A DNA stretch of 41,756 nt from Duodenibacillus sp964509205 (GCA_964509205.1 CAZDVW010000015.1:1-41756); one strand, 5' to 3'; shown: positions 24,948 to 33,850, counted from the first letter of the stretch. Program-made: numbers and translations. The notes: a model not told the origin generated them from the sequence alone.

Positions 24948-25889
24948 ATGAATAAGAAATCAATCGTTATTGCCACTCGAGAAAGTGCTTTGGCTATGTG
25001 GCAAGCCGAGCACGTCGCCGGATTGCTCCGCGAGCACTGGCCGCAATGTGTTGTGTCGATTAATGCGATGACAACCCGAGGCGATCAGATTCTGGATAAG
25101 AAACTCTCGAAGGTCGGCGGAAAAGGTCTTTTTGTCAAAGAGCTTGAATTGGCGATGAAAGAGCGGCGTGCTGATCTTGCCGTGCACTCGTTAAAAGATG
25201 TCCCGATGGATTTGCCGGTCGGCTTTGTCTTGGCCGTTATTACCAAGCGAGAGGATCCGAGAGATGTTTTTGTCAGTTCCCGCTATGAGACGATCAATTC
25301 CATGCCCGAAGGTGCTGTGATCGGTACCTCGAGCCTAAGACGCGAATTGATGATTCGAAGTCGGTTTCCGCACTTGAACGTGAAATCTGTGCGCGGCAAT
25401 GTCGGAACGCGCTTAGGAAAATTGGATGCTGGTGAATACGATGCCCTTGTCATGGCCGGGGCGGGTCTAAAGAGGCTTGGTTTTTCCGAGCGGATACGAG
25501 AGTGGTTGCCCGTTGAAGTCAGTCTTCCGTCGCCGGGGCAGGGGGCGCTTGGCATCGAGGTTCGATCCGATGCCGCGGAAACGATCGAGGCTATCGCATT
25601 TGCCGATGATGTGAAAACTCGCGCCGCCTGCGAAGCCGAGCGTGCCGTCAGTCGTGCCTTGGGAGGATCCTGTCAGGTTCCTCTGGCAGCGTATGCCGTT
25701 GCAGAAGGGGAGATTCTTTGGCTTCGAGCTCTGGTGGGAGATCACCGCACGGGCGAAACGCTTTTTGCCGAAGCAAGATCCAACTTGAGTGATCCGCAGG
25801 GAGTTGCCGACCGCGTTGTTGAGGATTTGCTCAGATTGGGCGCCGAGGAGCTTCTTGACAAGGTTTTGCGCGAGACAACCCAGGCATGA
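24948..25889 (+). CDS. hemC: Hydroxymethylbilane synthase (porphobilinogen deaminase)
   Basis: Joins four porphobilinogen units into hydroxymethylbilane in heme and siroheme synthesis; cytosolic. 313 residues, normal length. Seen: IATRESALAMWQA at the N-terminus, the catalytic Asp in HSLKDVP (D84), the GTSSLRR block (126-132), and Cys242 in ALGGSCQVPLAA that carries the dipyrromethane cofactor. All are intact. It overlaps hemD by four bases (ATGA), the usual hemCD arrangement. Confidence 0.96.
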   Translation: MNKKSIVIATRESALAMWQAEHVAGLLREHWPQCVVSINAMTTRGDQILDKKLSKVGGKGLFVKELELAMKERRADLAVHSLKDVPMDLPVGFVLAVITKREDPRDVFVSSRYETINSMPEGAVIGTSSLRRELMIRSRFPHLNVKSVRGNVGTRLGKLDAGEYDALVMAGAGLKRLGFSERIREWLPVEVSLPSPGQGALGIEVRSDAAETIEAIAFADDVKTRAACEAERAVSRALGGSCQVPLAAYAVAEGEILWLRALVGDHRTGETLFAEARSNLSDPQGVADRVVEDLLRLGAEELLDKVLRETTQA

Positions 25890-26656
25890 GAAAAGCAAAG
25901 CGTCTGATATTGACGCGCTCCGAAAAGGATTCTTTGGCCATTGCGGCAAAATTGCCGCAAGCGTCTGTGTGGGTTTGGCCGGCCTTTCAATTTGCAAAGC
26001 CGCAAAATGCTTCGTTAGTCCGGGAGCGCCTGAAGGATCTTTCCGATACGCAAGCTGTGTTGCTGGTCAGTCCGACGGCTGTGTCGTTTGCAAGAGACTA
26101 CATCGAGAAATGGCCGAGTTCTGTCGCAGCCTGCTGCGTCGGAGAAGCGACGGCCGATGCTGTCCGAAAGGCTTGGGGCACCTCCGTTCAAATCATTTCC
26201 CCGTCAGGCGGAACGTCAGAGTCGGGAAGCGAGGCACTTTTTTCGCAAATGAAAAAGAACGGACTCGTGCGTTCTGTCTTGATTCTTCGAGCGCAGAGCG
26301 GCCGAGAATGGATGGCGCAGCGCCTGCAGGAAGAAGGCGTTCGAGTGGAGAAACTCGGTGTCTACGAAAGAATCCCGCTGGAATTGGACGAAAAAAAGAA
26401 GCTGGAGTTGATTCGTGCGATGCAAGAAGAAACACCGGTTCTTCTTGTGACAAGCACCGAGGCTGTCGGCGTTTTAAAGCGCGCGTTTTCTTCGGTTAGC
26501 GGCGCCTTCGAATGGCTTCGGTCCGGAAGCGCCGTTACGATTCATCCGCGGTGCCGGCAAGCCCTTCTTCAGGAGGGGTTTCTACACGCAGAACTGGCCG
26601 AACAGTCGAATGCTGAGGCGGTGGCGCACTGTTTAAGTGCTGCGCTTTCAGACTGA
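25886..26656 (+). CDS. hemD: Uroporphyrinogen-III synthase
   Basis: Closes and inverts the D ring of hydroxymethylbilane. 256 residues; the family is poorly conserved, but the start K-R-L-I-L-T-R-S-E-K, the middle L-L-V-S-P-T-A-V-S-F-A, and the V-L-I-L-R-A-Q-S-G-R-E block plus V-Y-E-R-I-P are characteristic. Identity is also secured by the ATGA overlap with hemC. Its 3' end overlaps the convergent ybaK-type gene by nine bases. HemX/HemY, often next in gammaproteobacteria, are absent. Confidence 0.92.
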   Translation: MRKAKRLILTRSEKDSLAIAAKLPQASVWVWPAFQFAKPQNASLVRERLKDLSDTQAVLLVSPTAVSFARDYIEKWPSSVAACCVGEATADAVRKAWGTSVQIISPSGGTSESGSEALFSQMKKNGLVRSVLILRAQSGREWMAQRLQEEGVRVEKLGVYERIPLELDEKKKLELIRAMQEETPVLLVTSTEAVGVLKRAFSSVSGAFEWLRSGSAVTIHPRCRQALLQEGFLHAELAEQSNAEAVAHCLSAALSD

Positions 26657-27127
26657 AACAGTCGGGTTTTTAGACACATCCACCCAACCGTCGGCTTCGG
26701 CACTGGCTTCAAGTTCGGGCAAGGTCAATTCCACAGCGCTGTTTCTGGAGCCGCAAGCCGGGAATATTTTTTCATAGCGTTTCAGCGATTCGTCGAGATA
26801 CACGCGGCAACCTTCCTTGACCCCGAACGGACAGACGCCGCCCATGGGGTGCCCCGTGAAATCTTCAACGGCTTCGTGTGCAATCATGCTGGCTTTGACA
26901 TGAAAGTGATTTTTAAACTTTTTATTGTCAATTCGGGCGTCCCCTGCCGCCACAATCAGAACAGGGCGGCCTTCGACGAGGAAGGCCAGCGTTTTGGCAA
27001 TATTGCCCGGAGCGCAACCGAGAGCTTGAGCCGCTGTTTCAACGGTCGGCGTCGGCTGGTCACAGATGCGGATTTTGTCAATCATACCGTGGCGTTCAAG
27101 CTGTGCCTTGGCAGATTCAAAACTCAT
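26648..27127 (-). CDS. YbaK/EbsC-type aminoacyl-tRNA deacylase
   Basis: 159 residues. Members remove wrongly attached amino acids from tRNA (Cys-tRNAPro in the YbaK case). Seen: the catalytic Lys45 in N-I-A-K-T-L, G-D-A-R-I-D-N-K-K-F, and the loop GHPMGGVCPFG at 92-102. These fit the ProRS INS-like editing domain family, but the exact substrate cannot be read from the sequence. It converges on hemD, overlapping nine bases, and diverges from nadE with only 67 bases between, so their promoters must overlap. Confidence 0.87.
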   Translation of the reverse strand: MSFESAKAQLERHGMIDKIRICDQPTPTVETAAQALGCAPGNIAKTLAFLVEGRPVLIVAAGDARIDNKKFKNHFHVKASMIAHEAVEDFTGHPMGGVCPFGVKEGCRVYLDESLKRYEKIFPACGSRNSAVELTLPELEASAEADGWVDVSKNPTVSV

Positions 27128-27194
27128 AATGCTTTTTCTCCTTACGGAAGGCTAAACGCTAAAATCCTCTCACCTTTGAAAGGATGAACGCATC

Positions 27195-28700
27195 ATGCTA
27201 AGCATTTCGGTTTTACAAATCAATGCCACTCTCGGGAACTTTGAGGCAAACGGCAAGCAACTCCTTGAGGCCGCAGAACGCGCCAAGAAGGAGGGATCAG
27301 CGTTTCTCTGCGCCCCTCTCGGGGCATTAAGCGGTTTTCCGGTCGGGGCGTTTTCTCGGCGTGCCGAGTTTCTTTTGGATCAGAAGAAAACCTTCGAGCA
27401 GTTAGCCAAAGACCTGCCGATTCCCGCTTTGTTCGGCATGGTTCCCGGCCTTGTCTTTGTCCAAAACGGGCAGAGCCGACTTGTTGTCAACGGAGAAGTT
27501 TTAACGGTTGCCGGAAAGCAGATCGGCATTTTCACGCATCTTGAAGCACTCAAAGAGAGCGTGACTGACTTAAAGTTGCGAGGTGCACAGGCCGCAGTTG
27601 TCGTTGCGGCGGATCCCTACAGACGCCAACGGCCTTCGAAGCGGCTGGAATCGGCAAAAGAGGCGGCAAAAAAAGCGGGTATTCCCGTTCTTTTCGTCAA
27701 TTTGGTGGGCGGTGCGGATCAATGGGTTTTTGACGGCGCCAGTTTTGCTTTGAATGCGCAAGGTGAGCTGACGCATCAACTTGCCTCGTGTGCGCAAGAC
27801 TTCCGCACGATGGATCTCGCCTCCGAGCGGATCGATGCGGTTCCCACTGAGGATCTGGAAGAACTTTACGACGCCCTCGTTTTGGCTCTCGGCGACTACG
27901 TGAGAAAGAATGGATTTAAAGAGGTTCAGATCGGACTGTCAGGAGGCGTTGACAGCGCCTTGACGGCGGCGATTGCATCGGATGCGCTGGGGGCTGAAAA
28001 TGTCCACGCACTGATGATGCCCACGCAGTTTACGGCGGATTTGAGTCTCAGTGAGTCCAAGCGCTTGGCCGAAAACCTCGGCATTCACTATGCGGTTCGT
28101 CCGATCGGAGAACTTTTTGAGGCCTACCGCAAGGCATTGGCCGAGGATTTTGCCGGAAAATCATGGGATGCCACGGAGGAAAACCTCCAGGCTCGCATTC
28201 GCGGCAATCTTTTGATGGCTCACGCCAACAAATTCGGACGACTTGTGATTGCGACAAGCAATAAAAGCGAGTCGGCTGCCGGCTATGCGACGCTTTACGG
28301 GGACACGGCAGGTGCCTTTGAGGCAATCTCCGATGTCTACAAGACCGACGTTTGGGCGTTGTGCCGCTGGCGCAATGCGCGTGCAGGGAAAGAGCTGATT
28401 CCTGAGGCGATTATTTCGCGCGCCCCGTCGGCGGAATTGCGCGAAGGACAGAAGGATTCTCAGAGTCTCCCGGAGTATGCTGTGTTGGATGCCGTTTTGC
28501 GGCTTTACGTGGATGAAGGCAAATCGGTTTCCGAGATTGTCCGTCAAGGATTTGATAAAGAACTTGTTCAAAGGATTGTCCGCATGACGCATCGTGCGGA
28601 GTTCAAACGCCAGCAGTGCCCGATCGGAGCGCATGTTTCTGCCGTGTCGTTTTCGTCAGAGGCTTGGAAGTATCCGATGACGGTTTGGTTGAAAAGATAA
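27195..28700 (+). CDS. nadE: NAD+ synthetase with degenerate glutaminase domain
   Basis: Final step of NAD synthesis (amidation of nicotinate adenine dinucleotide). 501 residues: a nitrilase-like N-terminal domain (1 to about 205) and a synthetase domain with intact ATP loop SGGVDS (249-254) and E-E-N-L-Q-A-R-I-R-G. The N-terminal domain should be a glutaminase with Glu-Lys-Cys. Here the Glu position of FPELALTGYP is Leu42 in APLGALSGFP, the segment with the Lys is deleted (about 85-105), and ICED is replaced by FTHL near 113-116. All three catalytic residues are lost. The enzyme probably uses free ammonia. The usual length with a full domain is about 540. Confidence 0.92.
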   Translation: MLSISVLQINATLGNFEANGKQLLEAAERAKKEGSAFLCAPLGALSGFPVGAFSRRAEFLLDQKKTFEQLAKDLPIPALFGMVPGLVFVQNGQSRLVVNGEVLTVAGKQIGIFTHLEALKESVTDLKLRGAQAAVVVAADPYRRQRPSKRLESAKEAAKKAGIPVLFVNLVGGADQWVFDGASFALNAQGELTHQLASCAQDFRTMDLASERIDAVPTEDLEELYDALVLALGDYVRKNGFKEVQIGLSGGVDSALTAAIASDALGAENVHALMMPTQFTADLSLSESKRLAENLGIHYAVRPIGELFEAYRKALAEDFAGKSWDATEENLQARIRGNLLMAHANKFGRLVIATSNKSESAAGYATLYGDTAGAFEAISDVYKTDVWALCRWRNARAGKELIPEAIISRAPSAELREGQKDSQSLPEYAVLDAVLRLYVDEGKSVSEIVRQGFDKELVQRIVRMTHRAEFKRQQCPIGAHVSAVSFSSEAWKYPMTVWLKR

Positions 28701-28709
28701 GGAAATACT

Positions 28710-29624
28710 ATGAGTCAATTGCGTCATTTTTTAAAGTTTGCGGATTTCAGTGCCGAGGAGTTGGAGCACATGCTCGAACGTGCTCTTTGGATCAAGAAGC
28801 AACAGAAGGCCGGTACTCCGTATGAACCGTATCACGGCAAAGTGCTTGCCATGATCTTCGAGAAGGCAAGCACGCGCACACGCGTGTCGTTTGAAACCGG
28901 TTTTTATCAAATGGGCGGCAACGTTGTGAATCTGACAAGTCAGGGCTCTCAACTCGGGCGCTCCGAGTCGATTGAAGACACGGCTCGCGTCATCAGCCGC
29001 ATGGTGGATTTGGTGATGATCCGTACGTTCGGACAGGATCGGCTGGAAGCGTTTGCCAAAAATAGCCTCGTGCCGGTGATTAACGGACTTACCAACGAAT
29101 ACCATCCGGTACAGATCATGACTGACATCATGACGTTTACGGAGCACCGCGGTTCCATTAAGGGAAAGAAAGTGGCTTGGATCGGAGACGCCAACAACAT
29201 GAGTTATTCATGGTTGGAGGCGGCAAAGATTCTCGGCTTTGAGCTGACGCTGGCTATCCCTGAGGGCTATCCGATTGATACGAGTCTCATTCCGGCCGGG
29301 GATTACTACACTGTCGTACGCGATCCGATTGAGGCCGCGCGCGGAGCACATCTTGTGACGACGGACGTCTGGACCTCGATGGGCTTTGAGCAAGAAAACG
29401 AGAAACGTCGGCGTGATTTCGCAGGGTTCCAGGTCAACGATGCCGTCATGGCTGCGGCGGATCCGAAGGCGCTCTTTATGCATTGTTTGCCGGCACATCG
29501 CGGCGAGGAAGTGAGTGCTTCTGTGATTGACGGGGCTCAGTCGGTTGTTTGGGATGAAGCAGAGAATCGTTTGCATGCCCAAAAAGGCGTCATGGAATAC
29601 TGTCTGTCGGGTCTCGTCGGATGA
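28710..29624 (+). CDS. argF: Ornithine carbamoyltransferase
   Basis: Forms citrulline from ornithine and carbamoyl phosphate in arginine synthesis. 304 residues. Seen: carbamoyl phosphate loop STRTR (54-58), DVWTSMG (219-225) for ornithine, and HCLPAHRG (258-265) with the catalytic Cys. The HP(C/T)Q motif reads HPVQ at 132-135, an uncommon change next to the carbamoyl phosphate site. Otherwise all blocks are intact. It follows nadE by nine bases and overlaps the pseudouridine synthase gene by four bases, so the three may form an operon. argH is 23 kb away. Confidence 0.94.
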   Translation: MSQLRHFLKFADFSAEELEHMLERALWIKKQQKAGTPYEPYHGKVLAMIFEKASTRTRVSFETGFYQMGGNVVNLTSQGSQLGRSESIEDTARVISRMVDLVMIRTFGQDRLEAFAKNSLVPVINGLTNEYHPVQIMTDIMTFTEHRGSIKGKKVAWIGDANNMSYSWLEAAKILGFELTLAIPEGYPIDTSLIPAGDYYTVVRDPIEAARGAHLVTTDVWTSMGFEQENEKRRRDFAGFQVNDAVMAAADPKALFMHCLPAHRGEEVSASVIDGAQSVVWDEAENRLHAQKGVMEYCLSGLVG

Positions 29625-30388
29625 TGCAGGAGGAATCTGGCGGACTTGTTCGCTTAAGCAAGCGAATGAGCGAACTGGGACTCTCAAGTCGGCGCGAAGC
29701 CGATGCGTGGATTAAAGCCGGACTTGTGAGCGTCGACGGACGGATTGCCGTTTTAGGCGAGAAAGTCCGTCCGGATGCCCGCATTGAAATCAACCGGGCA
29801 GCCAAACAGGAACAAAGCGGCCGCGTTACGATTTTGCTTCACAAGCCGGTCGGTTATGTGAGCGGGCAGGCCGAAGACGGCTACCTGCCGGCTCGTGTGC
29901 TTGTCACGCCGGAAAACCACTGGCAAGGCGATGCCTCCGCCCGGCGTTTTTCGCGTTCGCAGCTAGAAAGTCTCGTGCCGGCCGGGCGCTTGGACATTGA
30001 TTCTGTCGGACTGCTTGTTCTCACGCAGGACGGGCGCGTGGCAAAAACGCTGATCGGGGAAACGTCGGAGGTTGAAAAAGAGTACATCGTTCGCATCGCG
30101 AATGCGGACGGAACGGTGCCGGCAACGTTGTCCGAACGCAATCTTCAACTGTTGAATTTCGGTCTGAAGTTAGACGGCAAAGCGCTTTTGGCTGCTCGGG
30201 TCACGCGCCTGAATGCCGATGAGTTGCGCTTTATCCTCAAAGAGGGAAAGAAGCGGCAAATTCGCCGCATGTGCGAGGCCGTCGGACTGAAAGTCCTTCG
30301 ACTCAAGCGCGTGCGAATCGGCGCCGTTCGGCTCGGAAAGCTTCCCTACGGACAGTGGCGTTATCTCGGTGAGAATGAGTGCTTTTAA
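29621..30388 (+). CDS. RluB/RluF-type rRNA pseudouridine synthase
   Basis: 255 residues, converts a uridine of rRNA to pseudouridine. Seen: N-terminal S4 RNA-binding domain (RLSKRMSELGLSSRREADAWI), the catalytic block AGRLDIDSVGLLVLT with the Asp, and RQIRRMCEAVGLKVLRLKRVRIG near the C-terminus. The C-terminal pattern, ending LPYGQWRYL, is nearest to RluF/RluB, but the target nucleotide cannot be decided. Start ATG 29621 overlaps the argF stop; a second ATG at 29624 is possible. Confidence 0.88.
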   Translation: MMQEESGGLVRLSKRMSELGLSSRREADAWIKAGLVSVDGRIAVLGEKVRPDARIEINRAAKQEQSGRVTILLHKPVGYVSGQAEDGYLPARVLVTPENHWQGDASARRFSRSQLESLVPAGRLDIDSVGLLVLTQDGRVAKTLIGETSEVEKEYIVRIANADGTVPATLSERNLQLLNFGLKLDGKALLAARVTRLNADELRFILKEGKKRQIRRMCEAVGLKVLRLKRVRIGAVRLGKLPYGQWRYLGENECF

Positions 30389-30435
30389 AGCACGACCTAT
30401 AATGGCAAGTCAACTTCAAAACGAAGAGGTCGGTT

Positions 30436-31005
30436 ATGGATCTGTCCCAGTTAAATGATGATGAAGAAGAAGTCAAACTTCCGGGATTGCCGCCGAATAC
30501 GAAAAATTACATGACGCCGGCTTGTTATCGGCGTTTGCTCGACGAACGGGAAAAACTGGTCAACGTCGAGCGTCCGGCGATGGTGAACGTCGTCAGTTGG
30601 GCAGCAAGTAACGGCGATCGCAGTGAAAACGGGGATTATCTTTATGGCAAGCGCCGCTTGCGGGAGATGGATCGGCGTATCCGTTTCTTAAATAAACGCA
30701 TTGAATCGGCCGAAGTCGTGGATCCGGCCAGTCGTCCTCAGACCGATCAAATCTTTTTCGGCGCCACGGTGGTCTATGAGACGCTGTCGGACCATGCGGA
30801 ACACACAATTCGCATCGTCGGCATTGACGAGGCGGATCCGGAACGCGGCGACGTCAGTTGGGTCAGCCCGATTGCCCGAGTTTTTCTCAAAGCCCGAGAG
30901 GGCGATCAGGTCAAACTGCCGACGCCTGCAACGATTGATCATCCGGCGCATGTCGAAGTTTTGGAGATCATTGAGGTTCGCTACGTCAATGAATCTCCTC
31001 GTTAA
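30436..31005 (+). CDS. greB: Transcript cleavage factor GreB
   Basis: Binds backtracked RNA polymerase and stimulates cleavage of the nascent RNA. 189 residues, with a coiled-coil N-terminal hairpin carrying the acidic tip D-R-S-E-N-G-D-Y and a basic KRRLREMDRRIRFL patch, then the FKBP-like C-terminal domain (GATVVYE, V-G-I-D-E-A-D). Extra acidic N-terminal residues (DDEEEV) precede the core. A GAGGT ribosome binding site lies upstream. It is convergent with rho; a shared hairpin separates them. Confidence 0.93.
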   Translation: MDLSQLNDDEEEVKLPGLPPNTKNYMTPACYRRLLDEREKLVNVERPAMVNVVSWAASNGDRSENGDYLYGKRRLREMDRRIRFLNKRIESAEVVDPASRPQTDQIFFGATVVYETLSDHAEHTIRIVGIDEADPERGDVSWVSPIARVFLKAREGDQVKLPTPATIDHPAHVEVLEIIEVRYVNESPR

Positions 31006-31006
31006 A

Positions 31007-31040
31007 TAAAAAGGCCGTCGCTTGTGTTTTCGACGGCCTT
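31007..31040. terminator. Terminator between convergent greB and rho
   Basis: AAGGCCGTCG (31011-31020) and CGACGGCCTT (31031-31040) form a ten-base stem with a ten-base loop. On the minus strand it is followed by TTTTT and more A/T, a good terminator for rho. On the plus strand only two T follow, so it is weaker for greB. Confidence 0.8.
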
Positions 31041-31047
31041 GGTGCGG

Positions 31048-32310
31048 CTAACTGGAGCGACGCATCATATCGAAGAATTCGGAATTGCTCTTCGTGTTTC
31101 TCATCTTGTCTAAGAGGAATTCCATCGCCTCGATCTCATCCATATCGTAAAGAAGCTTGCGAAGTACCCAGACCTTCTGCAGAACATCCGGCTTTAAGAG
31201 CAACTCTTCGCGACGCGTTCCGGAGCGGTTCACATTGATGGCCGGATAGACGCGTTTTTCCGCCAGACGTCTTTCAAGGTGGATTTCCATGTTGCCGGTT
31301 CCCTTGAATTCTTCGTAAATCACGTCATCCATTCTTGAGCCCGTGTCAATCAGAGCTGTTGCAAGAATCGTCAGGGAGCCTCCTTCTTCGATGTTGCGGG
31401 CTGCTCCGAAGAAGCGCTTGGGTCTTTGCAGGGCATTGGCATCAACGCCGCCCGTGAGAACCTTGCCCGAACTCGGAATTACCGTGTTGTAGGCACGTGC
31501 AAGACGCGTAATGGAATCCAGAAGGATCACAACGTCTTTTTTGCTTTCAGCCAGCCGTTTGGCTTTTTCGATCACCATCTCGGCTACCTGAACGTGGCGT
31601 GTGGCAGGTTCGTCAAAGGTGCTTGCAATCACTTCGCCGCGCACGGAACGCTGCATTTCCGTCACTTCTTCCGGACGTTCGTCAATGAGGAGAACGATGA
31701 GAATGCAGTCGGGGTGGTTTGTGGTGATGGCATGAGCAATGTGCTGCATGAGAACGGTTTTGCCGGATTTCGGGCTGGCAACCAACAGTCCGCGCTGACC
31801 TTTTCCGATCGGAGCAATGATGTCGATTAATCGACCCGTGATGTTCTCATCACCGCGCATGTTGCGCTCTAAAGAAAGCGGGACGTTCGGAAAGAGCGGC
31901 GTGAGGTTCTCAAAGAGCATGCGGTGCTTGAGATTTTCAGGCGGCTGCCCGTTGACGGTGTCAACCTTCACAAGGGCGAAATAGCGTTCGTTGTCTTTCG
32001 GCGTGCGAACTTCGCCCTCGATGGAATCGCCGGTATGCAGGTTAAAGCGACGAATCTGCGACGGGGAGATATAAATATCGTCCGTGCTGGCAAGATAGCT
32101 CGTATCGGGGCTGCGCAAAAATCCGAAACCGTCTGGAAGAACTTCCAGCGTTCCGTCCCCGAAAATTTGTTCACCGGATTTCGCCCGTTTTTTGAGGATC
32201 GCGAACATCAGCTCTTGCTTGCGCATGCGCTGAGCGTTCTCGATTTCCAATTCCTGCGCCATATCGAGCAGATGGCTGATATGCAGTGTTTTTAATTCAG
32301 AAAGATGCAT
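31048..32310 (-). CDS. rho: Transcription termination factor Rho
   Basis: Hexameric RNA helicase that ends transcription. 420 residues, as in E. coli. Seen: N-terminal helix bundle, RNA-binding cold-shock fold (DGFGFLRSP, DIYISPSQIRRFNL), Walker A SPKSGKT (179-185), the D-E-R-P-E-E-V block, Walker B VVILLDSITRLARAYN and the G-G-V-D-A-N-A-L-Q-R-P-K loop. All essential motifs are intact. It lies downstream of trxA on the same strand, the order also seen in E. coli. A hairpin in the gap may allow attenuation. Confidence 0.97.
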   Translation of the reverse strand: MHLSELKTLHISHLLDMAQELEIENAQRMRKQELMFAILKKRAKSGEQIFGDGTLEVLPDGFGFLRSPDTSYLASTDDIYISPSQIRRFNLHTGDSIEGEVRTPKDNERYFALVKVDTVNGQPPENLKHRMLFENLTPLFPNVPLSLERNMRGDENITGRLIDIIAPIGKGQRGLLVASPKSGKTVLMQHIAHAITTNHPDCILIVLLIDERPEEVTEMQRSVRGEVIASTFDEPATRHVQVAEMVIEKAKRLAESKKDVVILLDSITRLARAYNTVIPSSGKVLTGGVDANALQRPKRFFGAARNIEEGGSLTILATALIDTGSRMDDVIYEEFKGTGNMEIHLERRLAEKRVYPAINVNRSGTRREELLLKPDVLQKVWVLRKLLYDMDEIEAMEFLLDKMRNTKSNSEFFDMMRRSS

Positions 32311-32332
32311 GAAAATTTGAAAAGAAATGAAG

Positions 32333-32363
32333 GGAGAATCACCGATGTCTGAGGTGATTCTCC
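32333..32363 (-). terminator. Strong hairpin between trxA and rho
   Basis: GGAGAATCACC (32333-32343) pairs perfectly with GGTGATTCTCC (32353-32363), 11 base pairs with a nine-base loop. On the minus strand it follows the trxA stop by about 13 bases, then a broken T-rich run (CATTTCTTTT). It can terminate trxA or act as a leader attenuator before rho. Confidence 0.6.
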
Positions 32364-32376
32364 GTGAGGAAATGAA

Positions 32377-32706
32377 TTAAAGAAATTGTTCAATGAAAGC
32401 AGCCAGCTGAGATTTACCCATGAGCCCCGTATGCTGACCGACGAGGGCACCGTTTTTGAAAACTAAAAGAGTCGGAACACCGCGAACGCCGTTTTCGGTT
32501 GCGACATTGCTGCTTTCGTCAATGTTGTACTTGGCAAACAAGGCGCGACCTTCATAAGTCTCTGCCGCTGCATCAATCAGAGGAGTGAGCATACGGCACG
32601 GTCCGCACCAAGGCGCCCAGAAATCGACAAAAACCGGCATATCCGAAACAGCTTTTACCTGTTCGTCAAAGTTGCTGTCGCAAACAGAAAGGATCAAATC
32701 GCTCAT
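32377..32706 (-). CDS. trxA: Thioredoxin
   Basis: 109 residues from ATG 32706, where AAAAGGA precedes at the right distance; a TTG two codons upstream is less likely. Seen: active site WAPWCGPCRM with Cys34 and Cys37, the cis-Pro region GVRGVPTLLVF and normal length. It reduces protein disulfides in the cytosol, including ribonucleotide reductase. trxA-rho order is conserved with E. coli. Confidence 0.95.
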   Translation of the reverse strand: MSDLILSVCDSNFDEQVKAVSDMPVFVDFWAPWCGPCRMLTPLIDAAAETYEGRALFAKYNIDESSNVATENGVRGVPTLLVFKNGALVGQHTGLMGKSQLAAFIEQFL

Positions 32707-32899
32707 CGGCAAATTCCTTTTAGTAACATCGTCGAAAAGTCTGCAGGCGTTCTTCTTTCAGGAAATCTTTCAAGCGTATGGTTTGAGAGACTGCAGTGAC
32801 GTAAAGAAAAAACCTGAAAGGGAAAAAGTCGCGACGGCTCTGGAAATAGGGCGCAATGCGAGAACATCACGGGCAGACGTCAAAACTATATCAAAAAAC

Positions 32900-33850
32900 T
32901 CAGTGTTCGTGCGGCAGATCAGAATGAATTTTTCGGAAAAAGGAAGCGACGACAGACCCCGAGACAATGTTCCAGAAGCTGAAAATCGCAGAAGGGACAG
33001 CGGTCATCGGCATCGCAGAGAAGTGCAATGCGGCCAGTGCCGCGCCGAGGCCGGCATTTTGCGTGCCGACTTCAATCGAAATGCACTTTCGTTTGGCAAG
33101 ATTAACTCCGATGGCAAGGGCAAGCAGATAGCCGAGTACGAGTCCTAAGCCGTTATGAAGAATCACAACGAGGAAGGCCAAGGGAGCGGCCTGAGCCAGA
33201 CAATCTCTGGCGCCTGCGACGACGACGGCAACAATCAGCACAATCGTGATGATGCTGATAAGAGGAAGCACATCGCTTGCCTTTTGTATCTTTTCTCCGA
33301 GGAGACTGTGCAGGAGGACGCCTGCCGCAACCGGAACCAGAATGATCCAAAAGATGGACCAAAACATGGTATGCGGGTCAATGGCAATCCATTCCTGTGC
33401 GAGCCAAGCGACGATTGTCGGTGTGACAAACGGAGCGAGCAGCGTCGAGCAACTCGTCAGCGTGACGGAAAGGGCGACGTCGCCCCGAGCCAAATAAGTC
33501 AAAACATTGCTTGATGTTCCGCCCGGGCAGGCGCCGACGAGAATGACGCCGACGGCAAGTTCTCCGGGAAGATCAAGAGCAATGCAGAGCCCGTAGGCAA
33601 TGGCCGGCATCAGGCTGTATTGGGCAAAGATCCCCAACACGACTTCCACAGGGTGCGTTAAGACGGCTTTAAAGTCGGACGGCGAAAGCGTGAGTCCCAT
33701 GCCGAACATCACAAGTCCGAGCATCGGCGAAACCCAGGGAGCAAGAAAAAGGAAAGGATCCGGTCTGAAATAGGCAAAGGCGGCAAACGCAAGCATCCAC
33801 AGCGGGAACGTTTTGTTGGCGAACTGGCTGATGAGTCGAAGCGTTTGCAT
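32900..33850 (-). CDS. Bile acid:sodium symporter (BASS) family transporter
   Basis: Inner membrane protein of 316 residues with about ten helices. Seen: family blocks V-M-F-G-M-G-L-T-L, GACPGGTSSNVLTYLARGDVALSV and the sodium-site EVGTQNAGLGAALA. Members (YocS, PanS types) carry organic acids such as bile acids, pyruvate or pantothenate precursors with sodium. The substrate cannot be deduced. It is alone between trxA and a tRNA gene; 190 bases separate its stop from trxA. A gut organism could use it for bile acids, but that is only a guess. Confidence 0.85.
   Translation of the reverse strand: MQTLRLISQFANKTFPLWMLAFAAFAYFRPDPFLFLAPWVSPMLGLVMFGMGLTLSPSDFKAVLTHPVEVVLGIFAQYSLMPAIAYGLCIALDLPGELAVGVILVGACPGGTSSNVLTYLARGDVALSVTLTSCSTLLAPFVTPTIVAWLAQEWIAIDPHTMFWSIFWIILVPVAAGVLLHSLLGEKIQKASDVLPLISIITIVLIVAVVVAGARDCLAQAAPLAFLVVILHNGLGLVLGYLLALAIGVNLAKRKCISIEVGTQNAGLGAALAALHFSAMPMTAVPSAIFSFWNIVSGSVVASFFRKIHSDLPHEH

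Noticed and set aside
25789..26499. Plus-strand open frame of 236 codons overlapping hemC and hemD
   Set aside because: Another frame of hemC/hemD; the hemD frame has the expected motifs and the ATGA junction.
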